From the NCBI GenBank assembly GCA_964423645.1, contig CAYRFE010000058.1:1-8307 (forward strand): a DNA stretch of 8,307 nt, read 5' to 3'. Of the stretch, positions 1 through 5,787 are shown piece by piece (the first letter of the stretch is position 1; each line of letters opens with the position of its first letter). The notes under the pieces were generated by a model. That model saw only the letters and a program-made list of their open reading frames with translations. It did not search any database and was not told where the DNA came from. A program made the position numbers and the translations under genes. Origin of the DNA: CAYRFE01 sp964423645 [NCBI: uncultured bacterium]. GTDB taxonomy: Bacteria; Macinerneyibacteriota; Macinerneyibacteria; Macinerneyibacteriales.

Positions 1-59
1 GTCGAAATGACAACGTAGAAAATGTAGCTCCCCCTCGCGGTTACGCGTTTCCCCCATTT

Positions 60-116
60 TTGAATTTCACCACCCCGTTGCTTCGCGACACCCCTCCTTG
101 CCAGGCGGGGAGTTTT
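60..116 (-). repeat. dispersed repeat R1 (CCCCGCCTGnCAAGGAGGGGTG)
   Basis: On the minus strand this reads aactccccgcctg-caaggaggggtg-cgcgaagc-acggggtggt. An inverted second copy lies at 4226-4281. Repeats of this general form are common in intergenic DNA of environmental Bacteroidota-like genomes (recollection, not checked). It forms the outer arm of the mirrored repeat arrangement around 528-3497. Confidence 0.7.
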
Positions 117-181
117 AAAAAACGGCATTAAAAAATCAGCGTGAAACAATTCAATCTATGTCCCATAAAAACCATCAGGAT

Positions 182-280
182 GTCATTATCGGGCTTGACC
201 CGATAATCCAGGAGTAATCTTAATTGCACCTAGATTTCCGTTGGAATTTATCCTCATGAAAACGGGGATGGGAATGACAA
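182..280. repeat. compound palindromic repeat R3, left copy
   Basis: A 9-bp stem attatcggg/cccgataat with a 5-nt loop is followed by ccaggag. A degenerate second half ends in gggaatgacaa. The first 33 bases match 3770-3802 exactly. The complete compound unit begins GTCATT and ends AATGAC, so its orientation is almost symmetric. Confidence 0.7.
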
Positions 281-285
281 AATTC

Positions 286-310
286 GGGGCGATATGGAAT
301 TGCCCCCTAC
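286..310 (-). repeat. REP-like hairpin with GTAG head
   Basis: On the minus strand GTAG is followed by a GGGGC...GCCCC hairpin with an imperfect inner stem. A GTAG tetranucleotide at the foot of a hairpin is the hallmark of REPs recognised by RAYT transposases (known from the E. coli TnpA-REP work). Confidence 0.5.
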
Positions 311-338
311 GAGAACATCATAATCCTTTTAACGCTCA

Positions 339-424
339 CTACCCCGTCATCCTGCGGATGCCACCCCTTCAGTGTGAAGGGGAATTAAATCTGTGAATGA
401 AAAAACACGGCCTTAAAAAATCGG
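339..424 (-). repeat. dispersed repeat R2, left copy
   Basis: It contains CCCCTTCA-CAC-TGAAGGGG (8-bp stem, 3-nt loop) next to ggcatccgcaggatgacgggg. On the minus strand it is preceded by a gattttttaaggccg segment. Copies lie at 3656-3745 (opposite strand, sharing also the gattttttaaggccg part) and at 3447-3499 (shorter). Confidence 0.75.
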
Positions 425-438
425 CGTTTAGTAATTGC

Positions 439-470
439 GTAGGGGGCGGATTTCATGTCCGCCCTTTTTT
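439..470 (+). repeat. GTAG-headed REP with T tract
   Basis: GTAG (439-442) is followed by the stem GGGCGGA (444-450), a 7-nt loop, TCCGCCC (458-464) and six Ts. By shape it could act as an intrinsic terminator on the plus strand, but no plus-strand gene ends nearby. I therefore call it a REP that fortuitously resembles a terminator. Confidence 0.55.
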
Positions 471-528
471 ACAGCCTTGACCTTTTTGTTACTTTTTGTG
501 GCAAGACAAAAAGTAAGGCATGATTTTA
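468..528 (+). repeat. dispersed repeat R6, hairpin TTACTTTTTGT/ACAAAAAGTAA
   Basis: An 11-bp perfect stem (489-499 with 506-516) around the loop ggcaag, flanked by acagccttgac and ggcatgatttta. The reverse complement of nearly the whole unit recurs at 3497-3562. Confidence 0.75.
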
Positions 529-568
529 TACGTTGTGCCCACCCCAAACCCCTCCCGTGAAAATCGGG

Positions 569-660
569 AGGGGCTTACGTTTTGTATAGTGTGGGGACTT
601 CGTCCCCACACCCCTTTATTATCTGAAGCCGAAGCAAGCTACGCAGTATTACATCGTGTG
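569..660 (+). repeat. ~92-bp direct repeat, unit 1
   Basis: Runs from aggggcttacgttttg to acatcgtgtg and contains the hairpin GTGGGGAC-ttc-GTCCCCAC (591-609). It matches 740-831 with only about two or three substitutions. The two units are 171 bp apart. A ctcccg/cgggag hairpin precedes unit 1. Confidence 0.75.
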
Positions 661-739
661 CCCACCCCATGCTTCGACAGAGGTTACACTGAGCGAAGCC
701 GAAGTGCTCAGCACAAGCTCACCTTCCGTTGAATTCGGA

Positions 740-831
740 AGGGGCTTACGTTTTGTATAGTCTGGGGACTTCGTCCCCACACCCCTTTATTATCTGAAGC
801 CGAAGCAAGCTGCGCAGTATTACATCGTGTG
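740..831 (+). repeat. ~92-bp direct repeat, unit 2
   Basis: Second copy of the unit at 569-660. The spacer between the units (about 661-739) carries a different repeat with gcttcgacag and ctgagcgaagccgaag motifs, which suggests insertion of one repeat family into an array of another. A related ctgagcgtagccgaag motif recurs at about 3088-3105. Confidence 0.75.
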
Positions 832-902
832 GCCCTCCCCATGAAAATCGGGAGGCAGGCTCTGCCCCTATATAAAATCTCAATGAAGCGGTGCATAGTA
901 TC

Positions 903-927
903 GGGCAGGGACAAGCCCTGCCCCTAC
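903..927 (-). repeat. GTAG-headed REP
   Basis: On the minus strand GTAG (927-924) leads into the perfect 8-bp hairpin GGGCAGGG-cttgt-CCCTGCCC. It belongs to the same GTAGGGGC-type family as the hairpins at 286-310 and 439-464. Confidence 0.6.
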
Positions 928-1071
928 GGTCCCCACACCCCTTTTTAGAAAATAAAGATACTTTGGAAATGTTGAATTTTGCAAAGGTATAGAATTGTAC
1001 AAATTTCATCAAACGAGAAAAAACGAGAACGATCTATTCACCATGTTTGTGATGCATCAGAAAATAATAAA

Positions 1072-1683
1072 TCAGACCAATAGATCTACAGTTGATTGTT
1101 TATAGGGAGCGAATGACTCCGTGCTTGTTTGATATTTTTCGGCTGTTTTTTGTTGTATCTCAGCAAACGCGATCGATTCCTTCGCGCGCGCCTGAGAGGC
1201 GACCGCATAATCTTGCCCGGACGGATCTCTGGGAGCCATAGCCGCACGTTCAACAATACGCATCTTCACGACCGTTGCATCGGGATTATCCGGGATCTCA
1301 CTCACATCGATCCCTACTTCTCCGCCCACGGCATATTGTTTGCCATCTGGACCGGACTCATAACTGAAATTCGCAGGGGTGACATATTGCCCACCGGCAG
1401 ATACATGTGCCATTTCATGTTCTCTGACTTCTTTATCACGTTGTTGAAGTTGACGAAGTAGTAATTGCTCTGCATCGCTCATGACCGTACCGTCAGATTT
1501 TTGGTATCGAATGTCGGAGGTATTCATTTCACTTTTTGCATCGATCGTAACCGTATCAGGGAGAATGGTTGAGAATGTCGAGGACGAGACCGCCGCGTCA
1601 GCTTTAGAACGACCGGTATCGGCATTGACGCCGTATATCGAATAGACGGTAAAATCTTTCGCTCCTGCTTCAAGTGTTCTCAT
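1072..1683 (-). CDS. SprA-related family putative metalloprotease
   Basis: A 203-residue protein. Its core matches my memory of the SprA-related family (PF12118, often named putative metalloprotease CJM1_0395 family). HEMAH at residues 89-93 fits the zinc-binding HExxH motif. It is followed by a GPDGKQYAVGGEV block (111-123), a conserved-looking IDVSEIPDNPDATVVKM stretch and an APRDPSGQD block (about 150-158). The N-terminal ~60 residues are low-complexity and Ser/Thr/Asp-rich, with no signal peptide. Residues 70-90 are predicted charged helix. Proteolytic activity is inferred from the motif only; substrate and location are unknown. The ATG has only a weak upstream purine tract, and a stop codon lies six codons upstream in frame, so this start is the first possible ATG. 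A separate promoter lies in the 83-bp gap to the upstream gene, which suggests independent transcription. Confidence 0.85.
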   Translation of the reverse strand: MRTLEAGAKDFTVYSIYGVNADTGRSKADAAVSSSTFSTILPDTVTIDAKSEMNTSDIRYQKSDGTVMSDAEQLLLRQLQQRDKEVREHEMAHVSAGGQYVTPANFSYESGPDGKQYAVGGEVGIDVSEIPDNPDATVVKMRIVERAAMAPRDPSGQDYAVASQARAKESIAFAEIQQKTAEKYQTSTESFAPYKQSTVDLLV

Positions 1684-1717
1684 ACATTCAATCGGTCTTT
1701 ACAGACCCCTCCAAATG

Positions 1718-1745
1718 AGTATACGTCCATAAAATCAATTGTAAA
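1718..1745 (-). promoter_or_regulatory. sigma70-type promoter of the SprA-related gene
   Basis: On the minus strand the -35 box is TTTACA (1745-1740), the spacer is 16 bp and the -10 box is TATACT (1723-1718). Each box differs from consensus at one base. The predicted start is near 1711, leaving a leader of about 28 nt. That leader contains a small GGTCT/AGACC hairpin (1694-1707). Confidence 0.5.
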
Positions 1746-1766
1746 GCATAGCAACCTTATACGTCG

Positions 1767-2189
1767 CTATTCACATGCCCGAACTGATAGATACGGTGCG
1801 ACAGCTTCATATACCGCGCGTGAAACGGTGATAGTCCCGATCTTAGGTTCACCGATCACAAGCGTATATCGAGCAACGAAAAATGTTCGTTTTTCAACTG
1901 CCACGAACGCATGCCACGGGATCAATAACGGCGGATGACTTAGTCTGATAATAAACGGAACAGACATACGCAATCCCATCGGACAGGCTTTTAAAATTAC
2001 CGATGATTTATAATTAACTCCGTTCACGGCCATGTGAGAAAACGGCAACTTTTCACCGTCGATCGGATCGACAAAGGTAAAATAGCGTGCCAACGGACGC
2101 CACGCAATAAATCCTACCACTGATGTGATACCGAAGTATACTCCGGTAAACACAATCAATGATGCGATAAACGCGACCGATTCACTCAT
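1767..2189 (-). CDS. small membrane-anchored protein of unknown function
   Basis: 140 residues from the chosen ATG. I do not recognise a named family. A hydrophobic stretch at about residues 6-30 (FIASLIVFTGVYF onward) should form one N-terminal transmembrane helix. It is followed by a ~100-residue soluble domain with alternating beta-type segments and an HPPLLIPW motif. I associate that motif with unnamed small membrane proteins with a PH-like fold, which is a weak inference. The ATG overlaps the stop of the rlmB-type gene as ATGA, the signature of translational coupling, so I prefer it to the GTG at 2210, which would add seven residues and has no ribosome binding site. The pair is therefore probably one operon. 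The protein is Cys-poor and shows no catalytic motif. Confidence 0.75.
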   Translation of the reverse strand: MSESVAFIASLIVFTGVYFGITSVVGFIAWRPLARYFTFVDPIDGEKLPFSHMAVNGVNYKSSVILKACPMGLRMSVPFIIRLSHPPLLIPWHAFVAVEKRTFFVARYTLVIGEPKIGTITVSRAVYEAVAPYLSVRACE

Positions 2190-2890
2190 CGAGAGGATCT
2201 CAGCTCCCACATAGTGATCGCCGCGGCCACAGACACATTATATGACTCAAAATCAGGTATTTGTGGAATGGTCAGCGTAAGATCGGCGTGTTTTGTGTAA
2301 ATTTCACGCACACCCGCTCCTTCTCCACCCAATACGCAAATAACAGGTTTCGGAACGGCATCCTTTTTTTCACCGAGCGTCACGGTACCGTTCATATCAA
2401 CAACAGCGATCCAATACCCCATTTTCTTCATTTCTTTCAACGTGTTTGCGGGATTTTTTATACCGATAATAGGAACAACCGATGCATACCCTGCCGATGC
2501 GGTAAACACACCGGGAGTAACCGGGCATGTTCTGTCGTGAGCAAGAATGATCCCGTCGATACCCATTCCGTATGCGGTACGAATGATACTTCCCAAATTA
2601 TGGGGATCCTGCAGACCGTCCAATAAGATATATACTGCGTTGTCATGTCGTTTCTCGGAAAGATAGGACAATTGATGAAGTTTTATCTCATGAATATCAG
2701 CGGCAATACCCTGATGTTTACGATCTTTGATCAACACATCAAACCGATCTTTTTCAATGATCTCGGGTTTGAAAGGCTTTACTGCCGTGACATAATCTTT
2801 TTGCGCATCGGAACGAACAAATACTTTTTTAACCAGGTCAGGACGCTTTGAAATTGTCTCAAGAACCACATTTTTCCCATAAATAATCAT
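2186..2890 (-). CDS. rlmB: 23S rRNA (guanosine 2'-O)-methyltransferase, RlmB/TrmH family
   Basis: A 234-residue SPOUT-class methyltransferase. In RlmB-type enzymes this protein 2'-O-methylates a guanosine of 23S rRNA (G2251 in E. coli) using S-adenosylmethionine. The N-terminal ~75 residues form the small RNA-binding substrate domain, ending in the typical HQGIAAD (59-65). The catalytic domain shows all three SPOUT motifs: LDGLQDPHNLGSIIRTA (about 90-106, including the conserved Asn98 and Arg104), VLGGEGAGV (186-194) and IPQIPDFESYNVSVAAAI (208-225). The last has SYNVSVA where SLNVSVA is usual. The length is normal for the family. A GAGGTG ribosome binding site lies 5 nt before the ATG. The exact methylation target could differ, since TrmH-family members are hard to tell apart by sequence, but the substrate domain favours RlmB. 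Confidence 0.92.
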   Translation of the reverse strand: MIIYGKNVVLETISKRPDLVKKVFVRSDAQKDYVTAVKPFKPEIIEKDRFDVLIKDRKHQGIAADIHEIKLHQLSYLSEKRHDNAVYILLDGLQDPHNLGSIIRTAYGMGIDGIILAHDRTCPVTPGVFTASAGYASVVPIIGIKNPANTLKEMKKMGYWIAVVDMNGTVTLGEKKDAVPKPVICVLGGEGAGVREIYTKHADLTLTIPQIPDFESYNVSVAAAITMWELRSSR

Positions 2891-2907
2891 ATTTTCACCT
2901 CGAAAAC

Positions 2908-2936
2908 AGTATAGAACGAAAAACCGCCGTGGTCAA
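2908..2936 (-). promoter_or_regulatory. strong sigma70-type promoter for the rlmB operon
   Basis: On the minus strand TTGACC (2936-2931) and TATACT (2913-2908) are separated by exactly 17 bp. Each box has five of six consensus bases. The predicted start is around 2901, so the leader would be only about 11 nt and begin right at the GAGGTG ribosome binding site. Confidence 0.65.
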
Positions 2937-3170
2937 CACAGTTTTCGCGTAGAATCGCGTGAAAAAGGGTTTATGACGGCAATAATGGTGCTCGGGCACT
3001 ATTTTTTCAGCATAACACGCTCACGTGTATATTATGATCATACATAAACCCGGCGATACAGCGGTAATTCTATTCGCAGACTTGAGCTGAGCGTAGCCGA
3101 AGCACTCAGTATAAACTCTATCGAAGCAGTAAACGCAGATGAGCACAGATTATCAATTCCTCTTTTGTAT

Positions 3171-3317
3171 TCTTCTCCCCTCTTACGCTAAGAGGGGGAA
3201 GTGTAATCACGGGGGGGAGTTGTGTAAACAGAGTATTGAGCCGAAAAAGTAACTTTTTTGTCAATAGTATAGTAATGTGAACTCCCCCTAACCCCCTCTT
3301 TGGCAAAGAGGGGGAAT
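3171..3317 (+). repeat. MITE-like ~146-bp repeat, copy A
   Basis: Both ends are hairpins of the type CCCCTCTTacgctAAGAGGGG. Inside these, GGGGGAGTT and AACTCCCCC form an inverted pair around a core containing aaaaagtaactttttt and tcaatagtatagtaatgtg. It is almost identical to 4021-4165 and differs mainly in homopolymer lengths and in the loop of the right-hand hairpin (ttggcaaa here, tacgctaa there). Confidence 0.8.
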
Positions 3318-3326
3318 TATAACATT

Positions 3327-3410
3327 GTCATTTCGACAAACGTAATCGTGAGGAGAAATCTTGTTATTCGGATAGCAAGATCTCTCACGCAGTAGGTTCG
3401 AGATGACAAC
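3327..3410. repeat. TCATTTCGAC-type palindromic repeat, full copy
   Basis: Left arm GTCATTTCGAC and right arm gttcGAGATGAC enclose an inner pair GAGAAATCTTG.../...CAAGATCTCTC, giving a ~84-bp interrupted palindrome. Partial copies lie at 1-14, 3861-3912 and 3965-4009. Related repeats are widespread in environmental genomes (recollection). Confidence 0.75.
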
Positions 3411-3446
3411 CTTTTTTATCCGCGGATTGACGCAGATGAGCGCAGA

Positions 3447-3499
3447 TTTAATTCCCCTTCACACTGAAGGGGTGGCATCCGCAGGATGACGGGGTAGTA
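3447..3499 (+). repeat. dispersed repeat R2, middle copy
   Basis: Hairpin CCCCTTCA-CAC-TGAAGGGG followed by tggcatccgcaggatgacgggg. It is identical over about 45 bases to 3697-3745 and to the reverse complement of 341-386. Confidence 0.75.
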
Positions 3500-3562
3500 A
3501 AATCATGCCTTACTTTTTGGCTTAACACAAAAAGTAACAAAAAAGTCAAGGCTGTAAAAAAT
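3497..3562 (-). repeat. dispersed repeat R6, right copy
   Basis: Its reverse complement matches 468-528 closely, from acagccttgac through the TTACTTTTTG/CAAAAAGTAA hairpin to ggcatgatttta. The orientation is opposite to the left copy. Confidence 0.75.
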
Positions 3563-3655
3563 CATCTATAATTCTGCGTATTATCCCTACACCACATAAA
3601 CTCGCTGCGCTCAAACAGTATGTGCTGCTTCACGGAAAAATACTTGATTTACTAC

Positions 3656-3745
3656 ACGCTGATTTTTTAAGGCCGCTTGTTGATTTCATAGAATTCATTC
3701 CCCTTCACACTGAAGGGGTGGCATCCGCAGGATGACGGGGTAGTA
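3656..3745 (+). repeat. dispersed repeat R2, right copy with flank
   Basis: Includes the cgctgattttttaaggccg flank as well as the CCCCTTCA hairpin and gcatccgcaggatgacgggg. It is the inverted counterpart of 339-424. Similarity runs on into tagtacgcgttaaa, which corresponds to tagtgagcgttaaa in the left copy. Confidence 0.75.
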
Positions 3746-3769
3746 CGCGTTAAATGACTTGTCCACTGT

Positions 3770-3844
3770 GTCATTATCGGGCTTGACCCGATAATCCAGG
3801 AGAATTCGGGGATTAATCTGGATTCCCGTTTTCACGGGAATGAC
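3770..3844. repeat. compound palindromic repeat R3 with dRS3-like half
   Basis: Two hairpins sit inside a larger palindrome. The first is ATTATCGGG/CCCGATAAT, the second ATTCCCGT-tttc-ACGGGAAT (3822-3841). Outer GTCATT/AATGAC and inner ATCCAG/CTGGAT pairs complete a ~75-bp cruciform-capable unit. The second hairpin matches the ATTCCC-N8-GGGAAT form of Neisseria dRS3 repeats. It also encodes the VIPVKTGIQ peptide often seen when such repeats are wrongly translated. Confidence 0.7.
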
Positions 3845-3860
3845 ACTACAATTAAAATAT

Positions 3861-4009
3861 GTCATTTCGACAAAAATAATTGTAAGGAGAAATCCTGTTA
3901 TTCGTAGATATTTCCTCCTCATAATGAAATAAGAGGGGGCTGGGGGAGCTTAAAGGGTTTTTTTGTCATTTCGACAAACGTAATCGTAAGGAGAAATCCT
4001 GCTATTTTG
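3861..4009. repeat. two partial TCATTTCGAC palindromic repeats
   Basis: Left halves at 3861-3912 and 3965-4009 share gtcatttcgacaaa, aggagaaatcctg and a following ttatt-type stretch. They lack a clean right arm. They look like decayed copies of the complete unit at 3327-3410. Confidence 0.6.
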
Positions 4010-4020
4010 TTATTGTGAAA

Positions 4021-4165
4021 TTCTTCCCCCCTCTTAAGCTAAGAGGGGGAAGTGTAATCACGGGGGAGTTGTGTAAACAGAGTATTGAGCCGAAAAAGTA
4101 ACTTTTTGTCAATAGTATAGTAATGTGAACTCCCCCTAACCCCCTCTTACGCTAAGAGGGGGAAT
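4021..4165 (+). repeat. MITE-like ~146-bp repeat, copy B
   Basis: Near-identical second copy of 3171-3317 in the same orientation, about 850 bp away, with terminal hairpins ccctcttaagctaagaggg and ccctcttacgctaagaggg. It carries no coding capacity, which fits a non-autonomous element or a chimeric dispersed repeat. Confidence 0.8.
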
Positions 4166-4225
4166 AACTGCATCGGAAACCCACGGACTCGGCATGCCAT
4201 CTCCCAATGAAACTATCGCTTTTTT

Positions 4226-4281
4226 TAACTCCCCGCCTGTCAAGGAGGGGTGGCGCGAAGCGACTGGGTGGTGCAATTGAA
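4226..4281 (+). repeat. dispersed repeat R1, right copy
   Basis: Inverted counterpart of 60-116, with aactccccgcctgtcaagg, agggg-tgg-cgcgaagcgac and gggtggt in the same order. Confidence 0.7.
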
Positions 4282-4296
4282 ACACGTATCCTCATC

Positions 4297-4324
4297 GTAA
4301 GGGCGATCCATGAATCGCCCTTAC
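4297..4324. repeat. GTAAGGGCGAT hairpin (REP-like)
   Basis: A perfect 11-bp stem GTAAGGGCGAT/ATCGCCCTTAC with a 6-nt loop, 29 bp beyond the stop of the FISUMP gene. It resembles the GTAGGGGC hairpins but has GTAA instead of GTAG. It could slow 3' exonuclease on the mRNA, but it has no T tract, so a terminator role is unsupported. Confidence 0.55.
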
Positions 4325-4352
4325 AAGTAATACGAATAATTAAAGAATTGAA

Positions 4353-5273
4353 TTATTTTGAACCGGTAGCAGATGCATCACGCACACAGCGTATCGAATA
4401 GCTCCACAGCGGATCGCCGACATTGATGTTCAAGGCATTTCGCATAAAACCCAGGTCAATATTTATAAAACTTCCCTTGATCTTCGGTGACGGTGTGGAT
4501 GTCCAGAAAAAGGTATATTTCCCCTGATTGGAAAACGAAGGTTTGCTGTCGCGGCTACCCGACGGTAATATCGTGAAACCGCTCGAATTGGTGCGGGGAG
4601 AATTGCTCTTACGCCAGAAGGTGTCGGTTGCATCTTTCAAGGCACTACCTGCTTCTTTTGTCCCGCCGAATGCATCGGCAAGCGCTTTCCATTCCGCTTC
4701 CGTGGGAATACGCCATCCTTGAGGGCAGATCTTTGTTTGATCACCCGACAAAGCCGAACCCGGATATAATTTTCCGTATACTTTATTGACGGGAGCATTG
4801 TCGTAGTACCATGAGTTGCCCTGCAAATCGTAATCAAGATTCTGCGCAAACCATTCCTTACCGCCGACAGTGATCGTCCAATAGATCTTGTAATCACGGG
4901 TATCGACAAACGAATTATATTTCACGGCGGGATTGAGCTTGATAGGCAATGTGGAAAAAGAGAACACCTTCGATGAGCGTACTTCTTTGCCGTCTTTTTT
5001 CTCCACAACCTTCCAGTAATAGGTGCTATTGAGTGCGAGCACGACAGGCTTTTCTTCAACAACTTTGAGATCGGCCTTATACAGCTTGGGCGTTGACGAT
5101 GTGCCGAGATACAAGTCGAATACCGAACCTTCGACACCCGACCATTTGATGATGCCTACGTTGACATCTTTGGCGCCGTCGGCAGGTTGCACTGCCGTGA
5201 TCTCTTTTTGAGCATACAGATGCATCGCCGCAAATGCTACGGCAAGCAGCATGAAACACGTTACTTTTTTCAT
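4353..5273 (-). CDS. secreted Fn3-like plus FISUMP-domain protein
   Basis: 306 residues from the chosen ATG. Residues 1-21 (MKKVTCFMLLAVAFAAMHLYA) form a clear signal peptide with a likely AQ cleavage site. No lipobox Cys is placed correctly, so the mature protein is probably periplasmic, surface-exposed or released. Residues about 25-110 resemble a fibronectin III-type beta domain (PADGAKDV, then TYYWKV). From about 130 to the end lies the Fib_succ_major (FISUMP, TIGR02145) domain, with WFAQNLDYD, YGKLY, ICPQGWRIPTEAEW (182-195) and the terminal YSIRCVRD. C183 and C296 may pair. The family is known mainly from Fibrobacter and Bacteroidota-like genomes, and its function is undefined. An upstream ATG at 5282 would add MVD, but an AAGGA ribosome binding site sits 8 nt before the chosen start and directly abuts the other. 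Confidence 0.85.
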   Translation of the reverse strand: MKKVTCFMLLAVAFAAMHLYAQKEITAVQPADGAKDVNVGIIKWSGVEGSVFDLYLGTSSTPKLYKADLKVVEEKPVVLALNSTYYWKVVEKKDGKEVRSSKVFSFSTLPIKLNPAVKYNSFVDTRDYKIYWTITVGGKEWFAQNLDYDLQGNSWYYDNAPVNKVYGKLYPGSALSGDQTKICPQGWRIPTEAEWKALADAFGGTKEAGSALKDATDTFWRKSNSPRTNSSGFTILPSGSRDSKPSFSNQGKYTFFWTSTPSPKIKGSFINIDLGFMRNALNINVGDPLWSYSIRCVRDASATGSK

Positions 5274-5444
5274 ATCAACCATCCTTACGTTGTGTTACTT
5301 CCAACCCATGTCGTGATAGTATTGCATGAACACGGGAAAATCGCAAGGGAGAAATAACGGGATTATCGGAAAGAAAACCGCCATCGGTTAATACTTCATT
5401 TTGTATAGTTCAAGACCTTTACCAAACTACTATTTTTACTTTGT

Positions 5445-5750
5445 GCTCACATTTTCCTCATCATGCGCCCATTGTGAGGGGTTTTCTGTTATATACAATC
5501 TGATACGTAGCAAGTCTTCATCATCGCGAATGATTCGATCGTAAAAACGGGATTGCCACACAGGAATACCACGTGTATCACGTATATCATTAATGCGACG
5601 TGCCGAAAATGTTTTCAACGCACGCACAATTTCAAACAATCCCGTTTTTTTTCCCGTAGAGACGGGTTTATAACCCGTCTGGTTACCCATCTGAATCCCC
5701 GTCTGATTATCTGCATCTATTTCGGAGACGGGTTTGAAACCCGTCTCTAC
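5445..5750 (-). mobile_element. RAYT-tail/REP direct repeat, copy 1
   Basis: 306 bp made of the RAYT tail (5445-5655) and an inverted pair of GTAG REPs (5656-5750). Identity with 6838-7197 is complete by eye over the first ~200 bases. It begins abruptly at gctcacattttcctc near the RAYT stop and ends abruptly after CTAC, the outer foot of the last REP. The unit lies 37 bp after the rhuM stop. Confidence 0.75.
5656..5750. repeat. inverted REP pair (REPIN-like), copy 1
   Basis: A plus-strand REP has GTAG at 5656-5659 and hairpin AGACGGGTT-tat-AACCCGTCT (5660-5680). A minus-strand REP has GTAG at 5750-5747 and hairpin AGACGGGTTT-c-AAACCCGTCT (5746-5726). Between them, on the minus strand, CAGAcGGG half-sites recur every 12 bases (CAGACGGGGATT, CAGATGGGTAAC, CAGACGGG). 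Two REPs in inverted orientation within ~100 bp match the known REPIN layout. Confidence 0.7.
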
Positions 5751-5787
5751 ATAATTCACCCATGTAAATCCCACACATATATACCCC

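Larger units (their letters stand above)
1..1071. other. gene-free repeat mosaic, left side
   Basis: No open frame here looks like a real protein. The short open frames translate repeat sequence. The stretch holds, in order: the end of a TCATTTCGAC-type palindrome (1-14), a CCCCGCCTGnCAAGGAGGGG repeat (60-116), an ATTATCGGG/CCCGATAAT hairpin unit (182-213, with a decayed second half to about 280), a GTAG-headed REP (286-310), a CCCCTTCA/TGAAGGGG repeat (339-424), a GTAG REP (439-464), a TTACTTTTTGT/ACAAAAAGTAA hairpin repeat (468-528), a ~92-bp direct repeat (569-660 and 740-831) and another REP (903-927). From about 950 to 1071 the DNA is AT-rich with no structure that I recognise. Confidence 0.8.
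2891..4352. other. gene-free repeat mosaic, right side
   Basis: Beyond the rlmB promoter, no believable gene occurs for about 1.4 kb. 2940-3060 holds no recognised feature. From about 3080 there are, in order: a ctgagcgtagccgaag repeat; a short gcagatgagcacagatt repeat (also near 3430); MITE-like copy A (3171-3317); a TCATTTCGAC palindrome (3327-3410); R2 (3447-3499); R6 (3497-3562); R2 again (3656-3745); the compound R3 unit (3770-3844); two partial TCATTTCGAC palindromes (3861 and 3965); MITE-like copy B (4021-4165); R1 (4226-4281); and a GTAAGGGCGAT hairpin (4297-4324). Confidence 0.8.

Noticed and set aside
444-470. Intrinsic terminator on the plus strand
   Set aside because: The hairpin and T tract are good, but no plus-strand gene precedes it, and the GTAG foot makes a REP the better reading.
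520-1012. Short open frames on both strands (70, 68 and 88 codons)
   Set aside because: They translate the direct repeats and hairpins of this stretch, have no ribosome binding sites and overlap each other on opposite strands.
2975-3012. Terminator-like gtgc-tcgg-gcac followed by tattttttc
   Set aside because: The stem is only 4 bp and no gene ends before it on the plus strand.
3118-3306. 62-codon minus-strand frame
   Set aside because: It lies inside MITE-like copy A; the protein is a translation of hairpin ends.
3695-3922. 75-codon minus-strand frame with VIPVKTGIQ
   Set aside because: This peptide is the familiar artefact of translating the ATTCCCG/CGGGAAT palindromic repeat.
4207-4401. 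64-codon plus-strand frame
   Set aside because: It runs through repeat R1 and the GTAAGGGC hairpin and into the antisense of the FISUMP gene.
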